DNA of 64,000 nucleotides from CAWGXZ01 sp963826695. Lineage in GTDB: Bacteria; Pseudomonadota; Gammaproteobacteria; Burkholderiales; Burkholderiaceae_C. The notes under the pieces were generated by a model. That model was not told the DNA's origin. It made no database searches and saw nothing but the letters and a program-made list of their open reading frames with translations. Shown here piece by piece: positions 26,558-35,546 of the stretch; the stretch's first letter is position 1, and each line of letters begins with the position of its first letter. The position numbers and the translations under genes were made by a program. The stretch covers positions 62,001-126,000 of the forward strand of contig CAWGXZ010000009.1 of the NCBI GenBank assembly GCA_963826695.1, written 5' to 3'.

Positions 26558-28930
26558 ATGCTGTCGAGCATCAATCTCCCTTCCCGATCTGCTGCGCTGC
26601 CGGCCAACCTCGTCGAAGCCGTTCTCGTGCTCGTTGCCGTGGCGTTGCTGGTGCCGGTTTACCTGCGCCTGGCCGATGCCGGCGCCGGCCGCGACCAGCG
26701 CTATGCCGAACACGCGATCGGTGTCGGTGCGATGCCGCCGCCGGTGCTGCCACGGCTCTGCAGTGATTTCGGCAAGGCGGCCGAAGCGCCCCTTCGCCGC
26801 CGCCTCTGCGACGGCACCGCGCTCGGCGCCGAAGCACCTCCGACCCGGCTGCCGGCGGTCGTCGCCGAGGCGCTCGGCGGCGTGCGCCAGTCGATGCACG
26901 AGCCGATCCGGCAGGCGCAGACGCGTCTGGCCGAGCTGCGTCTGCAGCAGAGCGACGAGGCCGGCGACCTGCTCGCCATCGCCAACGACATCGCCGCACT
27001 CGAGGCCGAGATCGAGCCGTATCTGCGCCGTTATTCGCTCGACACGCGCGGCCAGACCGGTCCGTTGCCGCTGCTCTGCGCCGCCGGCCGCATCGACGCG
27101 GCGCTCGGCGTCGCCGCGGCTGCGCCTGCCACGCGCGCCAACGCCGCGCTGCTGCTCGGCGCCGCGCTCGACGGCCGCCGTGGCCTGGAAACGCTTGCCG
27201 CCACGGCCATCGCTGCCCGCGGCGGCGACGCCCAAGGTGCCTGCCGACTGCGCCGCTGCCGGCATCGGCACCTGGCTCGGTCGCAGCGCCGCGTTGATGA
27301 GCGAGGCACGTCAGTCGCCGAACAACGAGCGCAAGAACGCAGCGATGCGCGCGCTGCTGCGGACCGCCGGCTGGCAGTGGGCCGGCTGGATGGGGTTCGG
27401 CCTGGCACTGATGCAGCTGGCGCGGCGCGGCGCGGCGCCGCTGGCCGGCATCGGCCTGGCCTGGATCGGCTGGGCCACGCTGGCCTGGATCGGCCGCGTG
27501 CCCTGGCCGCTTGCCGGGCGCGACTTCGCGCCGGCGCGGCTCGACGACACGTGGTGGAGCGCCCCCTCGGCGGCGGCGTTGGCGCTTGCGGGTGCCGGTG
27601 CGTTGCTCTTTGCGCTGGCCTGGCGCGGCCGTCAGTCGCCGCACCATTGCACAGACGCTCGCCTCACGGATCGGCTATCCGGGGCTGGTGCTGACCACCG
27701 GCGTCGGCTGGCTGCTGCTGCTCGACCTGTCGGCGCATGCGCATGCCGGCAACCGCTATCTGGCGCTCTATCACCAGGGCCACCTCTGGCTCGGCATGCT
27801 GCTGCTGACGACGGTGCTGTTCCTGCGCCAGTCGCTCGGCCGGGCACTCGGCTGGACGCTGGCCGTCGTCGACGAACTCGCCGGCCGGGTGACCGAGCGC
27901 TTCGGCCGCTGGGGCCGCAGCGCTGGGCACGGCGGTGGTTGCCGCCTTGCTGGTCGCGGCGGTCGGCTCGCTGCTCGCCAACACGCGGCAGCTGACCTCG
28001 GAGCTGGGTCGCATCTGGCTGATCGTCGGCGCCGCCTGGTTCTTCTTCCTGCGCGGCGGCCCGCTGGCCGAGCGCATGGCGCTGAGCGGCCGCGGCGCGG
28101 CTTCGCTGGCCCGCTACATCGCGCCGCTGGCTTTTGTCGCGCTGGTGCTGGTCGGCGCGATGCTCGCCACCCGCGACATGGGGCCGCTGCTGATCGCCAC
28201 CTACGCCGCCGGCGCCTTCCTCGCCGCGTCGGTGGCGATGTGGCTGAACCGGCGCAGCGGCTGGCGCGCGCCGGCGTACGCGCTGGCGGTGCTGCTGTTC
28301 GGCGGATGGATCGTCCTGATGACGCTGGCGCTGTTTGCCGTCGGCTCGCTCGACGAGGTGACGCAGGCGCGGCTCGAAAGCCTGGCGGCGCCGCTGGCCT
28401 CGGCCAACGACCAGCTGGCTCTCGTCGGCTGGTTCCAGCGCGCGGCACCCTGGGACGGCTTCGGCCTCGGCAGCGTGCCCTGGTGCGGCTACTCGGCCAG
28501 TGGCGGCTGTGGCGGCGTGCCGGCGCAGATTCACAGCGACTACACCTTCAGCGCGGCGGTCGGCGCTTTCGGCCAGACCGCCGCCTGGGCGCTGACGCTC
28601 TTCACCGCCGTCTGGCTGCACCGGCTGATCCGCCACCATGGCCGCGTCACCTCGGGCGAGCCGCGGCTGGTCGCCGGCGCCGGCCGTGTCGGCAACGACG
28701 ACCAGGCGCTGCTCAGCTGGATCGCGCTGGCGTGGGTCGTGCTGACGCTCTGCCAGCTGGCGGTGACCGTGGCCGGCAACCTGGCGGTGCTGCCGCTGAC
28801 CGGCGTCACCTTTCCTTTCGTCAGCTTCGGCATGACCTCGATGCTCGTCAACCTGGCATTTCTCGGGCTGAGCCTGAATCTCAACCTGCCGGCGCCGGCC
28901 GGCACGGACAGCCGGGGGCTTCATGGCTGA
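26558..28930 (+). pseudogene. SEDS (FtsW/RodA-type) protein with long N-terminal extension, frameshifted
   Basis: SEDS proteins are membrane glycosyltransferases that polymerise peptidoglycan strands with a cognate transpeptidase. From ATG 26558 the start gives SINLPSRSAALPANLVEAVL and a first helix. It is followed by an unusual region of about 200 residues with a predicted coiled coil (QTRLAELRLQQSDEAGDLLA), before the SEDS core. The core is recognised by GYPGLVLTTGVGWLLLL, NRYLALYHQGHLWLG and, near the end, the hallmark PLTGVTFPFVSFGMTSMLVN. The frame changes near 27235, 27645 and 27925; the last third is intact. The stop overlaps the transpeptidase start by eight bases. Confidence 0.8.
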
Positions 28931-31604
28931 TCGCGCACGTTCGAGCCTGCTCGACTTCGCCATCGTCGCCAGCATGGCGGTGCTGCCGGTGCTGCTGGGG
29001 GTGCTGCTGCTGGTGGCGGCCTTGCGGCCGAGCGACGGCGGTGACGCTGCCGCGAGTGCCAACCGCCACGTCAGCGTGCGGCAGCTGGCGGCGCTGAAGA
29101 CCTTCGAGCCGGCGGTGGTTCGCCGCGCGGCGGCCACCGGCGCGCCGAGTGCCGAGCAGTTGCTGGCGCACCTGCCGGCATGCCGGCGCGAATGGGGTGC
29201 GCAGGCAGGCGTCGATCGCCCGGCTGCAGGGCGCTCTTCAACCGCTCGGGGCCGCCGGCCGCTGGCACGGCCGTGCGGCTGGCAGAACAGCTCGCCGAGG
29301 TCGACCGGGCGCTGGCCCGCTTCAGCGGCCGCGACAACCGCCGCGTCGTCGAGCCGGTCGGCCTGCATGCCGCACGCTGGCTCGAGGCCGTTGCCCGGAC
29401 GCTGGCGACGCCGGTCGAGGTTGCCGGGCATCCGGAGCTGCGCTTCGTCGTCGCGCTGCGACGACATCGCGGCGGCCGTGCGCACGCATGGCGCATGCCG
29501 AAGGCCGACTGCTCGAAAGCCTGGCCTGGCGTGGTACCGAGGTCGAACCGGGTCACTGCCCGCTGGCGGCCCGACCAGTGGCTGGCGGTGTCGCCGCGGC
29601 AGCTGGCGCGCGCCAACCCATGGGGCGGGCTGGCCGGCTGCGTCTACCTGGGGCGCAGCGGCGGCGATGCCACACCCACCTGGTTCGCCGCCGGCCCACG
29701 CGGCACCGACGAGCGCATCTGCGGCCGACCTGAAATGAGCGGCCTGGTGGCTGCCAACGCGCCGCCGGCAGCGCCGACAAGGCGCCGGCAGCGCCCCCGC
29801 AGCCGCTGGCCGGCGAGCCGGGCACGACCGTGGCCATCGACGACCCCGCTGGTCGCTGCCGCCGACGCTCGGCGCGATGCTGCTTCCACTGGAGACGCTG
29901 CGCCGTCCGTCGGGCGAGCTGTACCGGCAGCTGACCGAGGTCGATGATGAAGCGGCGCGCGCGACAGCGGCCGACGGCGAACGCCTGCGGGCCGAACCGG
30001 ATTGCGCTCGACAGGTCATCCGCTCGACGTCGGCTTCTCGATCGACCTGACGATCGATCCGGCGCTGCAGGCGCTGAGCCAGAAGACCGCGGCCTGCTAC
30101 ACCGGCCGGCAGGACGCCTGCACCGCGCTCGGCATTCGGCGCGTCGGAGGACGGCAGCCGGCCGGTCGGCGGCCGCATGCTCGAGTCGGCGCTGGTGCGG
30201 ATGGCGGCCGTGGCGGTCATCGACGTCGCCAGCGGCCGCATCGAGGCACTGGCCGGGGCGCTGTCGCCCTGCACCCGGCAGGAGTTCGACGGCCCCGGGC
30301 GGGCGCGCGACTGCGACAGCCGCCTTCCCTACCCGATCCGCTTCCGCCCCGACGCGCTGCTCAACCCCGCCGCCTACCACGACGCCATGCCGGCGTCGAC
30401 GATCAAGCCGGTCATGGCCAGCGCCTTCCTCGCCGACAGCCAGGTCGGTGCCCGCTGGCTGGCTGCCGAACGTGCGGCGATGGTCGCCGGCGTGCCGCAG
30501 CGCGGCAGCCTGCGCAGCGAGCTGATGCGTTCGGATTCAGCGCGCTTTCTCGACCGGATGTTCTGCGCCGACCGGGGTTTTGCCGGTTGTACCCGGCCGG
30601 CCGCCATCCAGGCCGCGGCGCAGCGCTTCGGCTGGAACGGCGGCTGCGCCCTGCCGCGCGCCGACTGCGGCCAGCACGACCTGCTGTTCGGTCGATCGGT
30701 CGATACGCCGCTCGACATCGGCGTTCCGGGCGTGCGGCCGCTGGCCGGTGGCGTCGTCTTCGGCCGCCTGCTGGCCGAGCCCGCGGGGGGCAATCTTCGG
30801 CGCACCCTTCAGCCTGATGGGCTTTGGCGGACTGAATGCCGGCCCCCTCGCCGGTTGCGCCGCCGGCGCCGATGGCCAGCGCGGCAGCGACGACGACTGG
30901 GAAAAATGCCGCGGCCGGCCGGTCGTCGACGTCGTCGCCGAAGGCTGGGGCCAGGGACAGGCGCGCTCCAGCGCGCTCGGCGTCGCCGGAATGATGGCGG
31001 CGCTGGCCGCGGCGGCCAACGGCCAGACCGAAGTGCGCCGGCCGCACCTGGTGCGCGCGGTCCGCGGCGTCGCCGACGCCAAGGCCGGCGGCGATGCGGC
31101 GCGTTCGCCGGTGCTGCCATGGAGCGCCTCGGCGGCCCGCCGCGCCGCTGCCGCCGCGCGACGGCGCCGAAGTCATCATCGACGCGCTTTCCTACAGCCA
31201 CCGTGCCGGCACCTCGCGGCTGGCGTGCGAGCAGGTCTTCGACGCGGCACGCTGCCGCGACATCGACTGGATCGCCGGCAAGACCGGCACGCCGACCTTT
31301 CCCAACGACGCGCGCTCGCTGAACGAACTGAAGGCGATGTGCAAGCCGACCACCGGCAAGCGCCACAAGCCGGTGGCCTGCGGGCCGCTGCGGCCGTACA
31401 AGTGGTACACGGCGGCGTGGCGCGGCGACCCGGCCGATCCGCGCTGGACCAAGGCCATCGGCGTGCTGACCGAGCGCAACTGGATCGCCGCGACCGGGCG
31501 CATCCACGGCGCCGGGGACAACGGGCCCGAATCCGGCGGCGGAGATCGCGATGCAGATCGCGGCGCGGCAGCGCGGGGTGATTGCGGCGGGGGCGCGGCC
31601 GTGA
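28923..31604 (+). pseudogene. class B penicillin-binding protein (transpeptidase), many frameshifts
   Basis: Blocks of one transpeptidase appear in order but in shifting frames. There is an N-terminal membrane anchor (FAIVASMAVLPVLLGVLLLV), a periplasmic pedestal with SIDLTIDPALQALSQKTAA, the active-site motif ASTIKPVMASAFLAD (SxxK Ser near 30394), an SxN-like region around 31000 (GQGQARSSALGVAGMMAALA) and the KTG motif WIAGKTGTPTFPN near 31280. The natural end is NPAAEIAMQIAARQRGVIAA before TGA 31604. At least eight frame changes occur between 29170 and 31530. It would cross-link glycan strands made by the SEDS partner. Repaired length would be about 890 residues, larger than most PBP2/PBP3. 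Confidence 0.8.
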
Positions 31605-31724
31605 CGCTGGCTTCGTTTCGCCTGCGGCTGAGGGCTCGTGAATGGCTGCGCCATGGCGTCGAGTTGCGGCTCTGGCCAGCGATTGGGCGCGAGCGCGGAT
31701 GCCAGCATGTGTTCACTGCGTGAG

Positions 31725-32323
31725 GCTGCGCCGGGATTTCGGCCCGGCAGCCGAGTTCCTTTTCTTGCTTGCCCAAGAAAAGGAACCAAAAGAAGGGCAC
31801 CCGGCGGCTGCGCCCCCTGGCTTTCGCCAGGGGGTCCGCTGCGGTGCTCGGCGGGCGGGGCGAGCGCGCAAACTCGCCCCGGGTACGGGGCTCAGACATG
31901 CGCGCTCGACGGCGCTGCGCGCCGCAACCCCGCCCGCCTGCGCTCCTCGCCGCATCCAACGGGAGACCCAGTCGGCTCGCTTCGCATCGCCTCCGCAGTG
32001 CTCGCTGCGCGTCGCCTGAATCGCAGGTACCGAGGGCGAAGCGAAGCGAGCCAGCCGAGGCGATGCGCAAGCGAGCCGAATGCTTCCCGTTGGATGCGGC
32101 GAGGAGCGCAGGGGTTCGGGGGCAGCGGCGAAGCCGCCGGCCGCAAATGTCTGAGCCCTGTACCCAGGGCGAGTTTTTGCGGTCGCCCCGGGCCCCGAGC
32201 ACCGCAGCGAACCCTCACGGCGAAAGCCGTGAGGGCGCAGCCGCCGGGTCGCCTTTCTTTGCCTACTTTCTTTGGCGAAGCAAAGAAAGTAGGTCGGCTG
32301 CCGGGCCGAAATCCCGGCGCAGC
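31725..32323. repeat. long palindromic repeat, second class (599 bp)
   Basis: The ends are GCTGCGCCGGGATTTCGG and CCGAAATCCCGGCGCAGC. Near each end is a perfect 12-bp hairpin with a 6-base loop: TTCCTTTTCTTG/CAAGAAAAGGAA (31756-31785) and CTACTTTCTTTG/CAAAGAAAGTAG (32263-32292). The interior is also palindromic: GCTCCTCGCCGCATCCAACG on the left faces CGTTGGATGCGGCGAGGAGC on the right. It has the same design as the 506-bp class but an unrelated interior. It lies 120 bp after the transpeptidase stop. The open frames spanning it are shadows. Confidence 0.88.
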
Positions 32324-32405
32324 GTTGCAAATCCACATTCGCGACCCTCGCGGGAAAGCGCCAGCACCGCAGACCCGCGCTGCTGGACGCAGAAGATCAC
32401 ACCGC

Positions 32406-32769
32406 ATGACTGACCCCCGACGCCCCGCGCCACCCGCCGCAGCCGCGCGCCGCAGGCGCACCCGACGAAGTCGCCGCCCCCCTCGTCTGGTCCTTCGACG
32501 GCCCTTTTGCCGACTGCCTCGCCGACATCGAGGACACGCTGCGCCGGGCGTTGATCCAGGTCGGCGACGTGGCGCGCATCGGCGTGCTGATCGAGCTGTC
32601 GCTGCCCGCGCTGCTCGCCTGCGTCAAGGCGGGCGAGTCGATCCAGCCGGGGTGGGGCCGCTTTCTCGAGGGCCTGACCTAGCGTTACGGCCTGCCGCGG
32701 CCGCCGCGGGTGCGCTATTTGCGGCTGCCCGGGCCGCTCGCCACCCTTGTCGTCGCCTACCGGAGTTGA
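32406..32769 (+). pseudogene. unknown small protein of the kinase/phosphatase cluster, broken
   Basis: This is an unrecognised gene. It starts MTDPRRPAPPAAAARRR; a frame change near 32460 is needed to reach a well-behaved stretch, AAPLVWSFDGPFADCLADIE then DTLRRALIQVGDVARIGVLI and LLACVKAGESIQPGWGRFLE. A TAG at 32680 interrupts it, yet the same frame continues sensibly as RYGLPRPPRVRYLRLPGPLA and stops at 32769, five bases before the FHA gene. A CAG to TAG change would explain the stop. Its codon usage matches the cluster, so it was probably a real gene of about 120 residues. Confidence 0.5.
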
Positions 32770-32773
32770 CCGC

Positions 32774-34215
32774 ATGCCCCTGAAGAGCTGGATTCTCGAC
32801 AAGCTCAACCGCATGGACAGCCTGCTCGGTCGCCCCGACCTGCCGCAGCGCGCCGGCGCGGCCGTCGAACACCGGCCGCAGGCCCCGGCCGGCCAGGCCG
32901 CCCCGGCAGTGCAACCGGTCGTCGAACACCTCGGGCCGTACGCGCCGTTGATCGAAGCCATTCGCGACGAGCTGCAGCAGTTCGTCGACGGGCCGCTGCG
33001 GCTGCATCTGGCGATTGCCGAGCGCGACCAGTTCATGCTGACCTCGATCGACATCGGCTGCAACGACGACAGCGAAGCGCTCGACCTGCTGCGCCGCTTC
33101 ATCGCCGAATTCAAGCCCGACCAGATCCGCCGCTTCCTGCGCCGCGACATCATCAGCGCATTGCCGAATTCCGCGTCGATCGACCTGTCGCAGTTCGCCG
33201 GTCTGCGGGCGATCCTGCCGCCGGGCAGCGAAGCCGCCGAAGCGGGTGACGAATACGCCGCCCTGCTCGCCGAACTGCGCGCCGGCGCACCGGCCGCCGA
33301 CCCGCGCGCCTACGTCCTGACCCTGGGCGGACGCTGGGTCGAGCGCGACGGCGAAACCGCCACCGACGACAGCGGCGAGGCCGCGCGCCGCAGCGCCGGC
33401 GCATCGCAGACACCGCTTGCCGGCCACCGGCTCGAACTCGAGGTCGACGACCGCCGCGGCCGGCGCAAGGTCGCGATTGCCGCGGTCGTCGCCGGCCGGC
33501 GCTACAGCATCGGCAAGGGCGGCGGCTGCGACATTCCCGTCGACGGCACCTACACCAGCCGGCGCCATGCCGAAATCTGGTTCGACCAGGGCGCCTGGTG
33601 GCTGCTCGACACCGGGTCGACCAATGGCGTCCGGGTCGACGGCGGTGCCAAGGGCGTTGCCCGCAGCGGCCCGGCGGCCGAAGCGGGCGGCCACCGGCCG
33701 ATACGGCTGCCCGCGGGGGCCCGCATCGTGCTCTCGGCGTTGACCGAAGGGCCGACCAGCGACTACCCGGCGTTGACGCTGCAAACCGCCGACCCGGCGC
33801 CTCGCGCGGCCACGCCGATCGCCGCCAGCGGCGGAGCGCCGTCGACGCCGATCACGCCGGTGGTCGCATCGCGCAGGCGCCGGCGAATCGCTGCGCCTCA
33901 CCGCGCAGATGGCGTCGGGCGAACGCTCGGCGCTGCTCGACGCGGCGGCGATGCCCTTCGGCATCGGCCGATCGCGCAGCCAGGCGCTCGCCGTCGACCT
34001 GGTGCATGCCAGCGTCTCGGGGCGCCACATCGAGATCACCGGCTGCGACCGCGAGGGCGCCGAGGTCGTCGTTCACGGCGACAACGGGGTGCTCGTCGGC
34101 GAGACCCTCCACCCCACCGGCAGCCGGCTGCGCTGGCGCATCGGCGAGCCGATGGTGCTCGGCCGGACGTTGCCGAACGAGCCGCCCTGCACGCCTGCAA
34201 CTGAGCCGACCATGA
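32774..34215 (+). CDS. protein with two FHA domains (two apparent frameshifts)
   Basis: From ATG 32774 (MPLKSWILDKLNRMDSLLGR) about 370 residues read cleanly. A helical region (about 50-160) is followed by an FHA domain (about 240-300) with YSIGKGGGCDIPV, YTSRRHAEIWF and STNGVRVDG: the phosphothreonine-binding Arg/Gly, Ser-His and Asn-Gly motifs are all present. A frame change near 33885 is needed to reach a second FHA domain (FGIGRSRSQALAVD, SVSGRHIEI, NGVLVGETL), and another near 34190 to end LQLSRP at TGA 34215, overlapping the phosphatase start. FHA proteins read Ser/Thr phosphorylation, fitting the neighbouring kinase and phosphatase. Confidence 0.82.
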
Positions 34216-35546
34216 GCTCGCCGCCCCCTCCGATGATCACCCAGCCCATGAGCATCGAAACCCCGTGGGACCCGTCCTCACGGCGGGCCGTCGATGTCGA
34301 ACGCGCCAGCACGCTGGTGCCGATCACCGCCAGCGGCGGCAGCCTCGATATCGACGCCGCGGCCGCATCGTCCTGCGCCCCGCGGCACGAGATCAACGAG
34401 GATGCGCACAGCCCGCTGACCTCGAACTCGGCGCTGTTCGTCGTTGCCGACGGGGTCGGCGGCGGCGCCATGGCGTCGACCGCCAGCCGCGAACTGGTCG
34501 CCCACCTGCACATTGCGCTGCACGGGCTGCCGGTCGATGCCGCGAGCCTGCGCGGTGCCCTGCAGGCCGCCGACCGGCGCATCGCCGCGCTGATTGCGGC
34601 CCAGAGCACACGCGCCGGTGCGGCAACGGTCGCGGTCTGCTGCCGCACCGGTGCGTCGTCGGCGGACTGGCTGACCGCGTGGGTCGGCGATTGCCGCATC
34701 TACCGCGTCCACGCCGACGCGTCGCCGGCCGAGCTGCTGAGCACCGACGACACCTATGCCGAGCTCGGCGAGCCGGCGCCCCCCGGCGGCTCGGACGACG
34801 ACCCCGCGCGCATGGTCGGCAACGGCGCCGTCGGCGATCCGAACACGCGGCAGGTGTCGCTGGCACCCGGCGAGCTGCTGGTGCTGTGCAGCGACGGCGT
34901 GCACAAGCATGTCGACGCCGCCGACATGGCCGAGCTGCTGCGCGCCCCGCTGCCGCTCGCCGAGCGCTGCTCGCGGCTGGCTTCGCTGGCCCGCAGCCAG
35001 GGCAGCCACGACGATGCCACCGTGCTGGCGGTGCAGCGCACCGCGGCGGGCGGTGCCGACACGGCCCTTGTCGATGCGCCGCCCGATGCAGCGGATTCCG
35101 GCGCGGCCGCAAGCGTCCCCGCGGTTGCACAGGCCGTGCAGGCAATTCCGCCCCTGGCCACCTCGGCCGAAAAGCCCGCGCCACGAAGCGGCCGCGGCCG
35201 GCTGCTTGCGTTGCTGGTCGGCCTGGCCCTGGTTGCCGCAGCGGCCTGGATGCAATGGCGACCCGTCGACGAACCCGACGACGCCCTCGCACCCGACACC
35301 GAGACGCCGGCAGCCGCGTTGCCCGAGCCGCAAGCGGCCGCCTCGACCGCGGCCCGGCCCGCTTCGGCGGCTTCGGCCACGTCACCCCCTGCGGCCCTGT
35401 CGGCAGCCGCCTCCCGGCCGCGAACGCACAGCACACCGTCCATGCATGTCGAAGGCGCGTCGGCGCCGCGCCGTGCCGTGGCCCCGCGGCACGGCACGCC
35501 GCCGCGCCGCGCCAGCGATGCGGTCGCACCGAGGGTGCCCCGATGA
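34212..35546 (+). CDS. membrane-anchored PP2C-type Ser/Thr phosphatase
   Basis: This is an intact protein of 444 residues. PPM/PP2C motifs appear in order: HEINEDAH (about 60), FVVADGVGGGAMAS (about 77, metal-binding Asp-Gly), AWVGDCRIYRV (about 157), VLCSDGVHKHV (about 223) and SHDDATVLAV (about 266). After the catalytic domain comes a linker, one transmembrane helix (RLLALLVGLALVAAAAWMQW, about 330-350) and a Pro/Ala/Thr-rich extracytoplasmic tail. The topology is that of actinobacterial PstP. It should reverse phosphorylation by the kinase whose gene overlaps its stop (ATGA at 35543). Confidence 0.9.
   Translation: MSSPPPPMITQPMSIETPWDPSSRRAVDVERASTLVPITASGGSLDIDAAAASSCAPRHEINEDAHSPLTSNSALFVVADGVGGGAMASTASRELVAHLHIALHGLPVDAASLRGALQAADRRIAALIAAQSTRAGAATVAVCCRTGASSADWLTAWVGDCRIYRVHADASPAELLSTDDTYAELGEPAPPGGSDDDPARMVGNGAVGDPNTRQVSLAPGELLVLCSDGVHKHVDAADMAELLRAPLPLAERCSRLASLARSQGSHDDATVLAVQRTAAGGADTALVDAPPDAADSGAAASVPAVAQAVQAIPPLATSAEKPAPRSGRGRLLALLVGLALVAAAAWMQWRPVDEPDDALAPDTETPAAALPEPQAAASTAARPASAASATSPPAALSAAASRPRTHSTPSMHVEGASAPRRAVAPRHGTPPRRASDAVAPRVPR

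Noticed and set aside
26347..26571. Leftward frame of 74 codons starting MLDSIRGEVLIKKAQR
   Set aside because: It overlaps the start of the SEDS gene on the other strand, lacks a clear ribosome site and matches no family I know. It could be a small gene but support is too thin.
27632..30274. Leftward frame of 880 codons opposite the SEDS and PBP genes
   Set aside because: Frame breaks in the real genes leave the antisense frame unbroken by chance. SEDS and PBP motifs are on the rightward strand.
31605..32405. CRISPR array or tandem repeat array
   Set aside because: The repeats are inverted and occur once per arm; there are no regularly spaced direct repeats with spacers.
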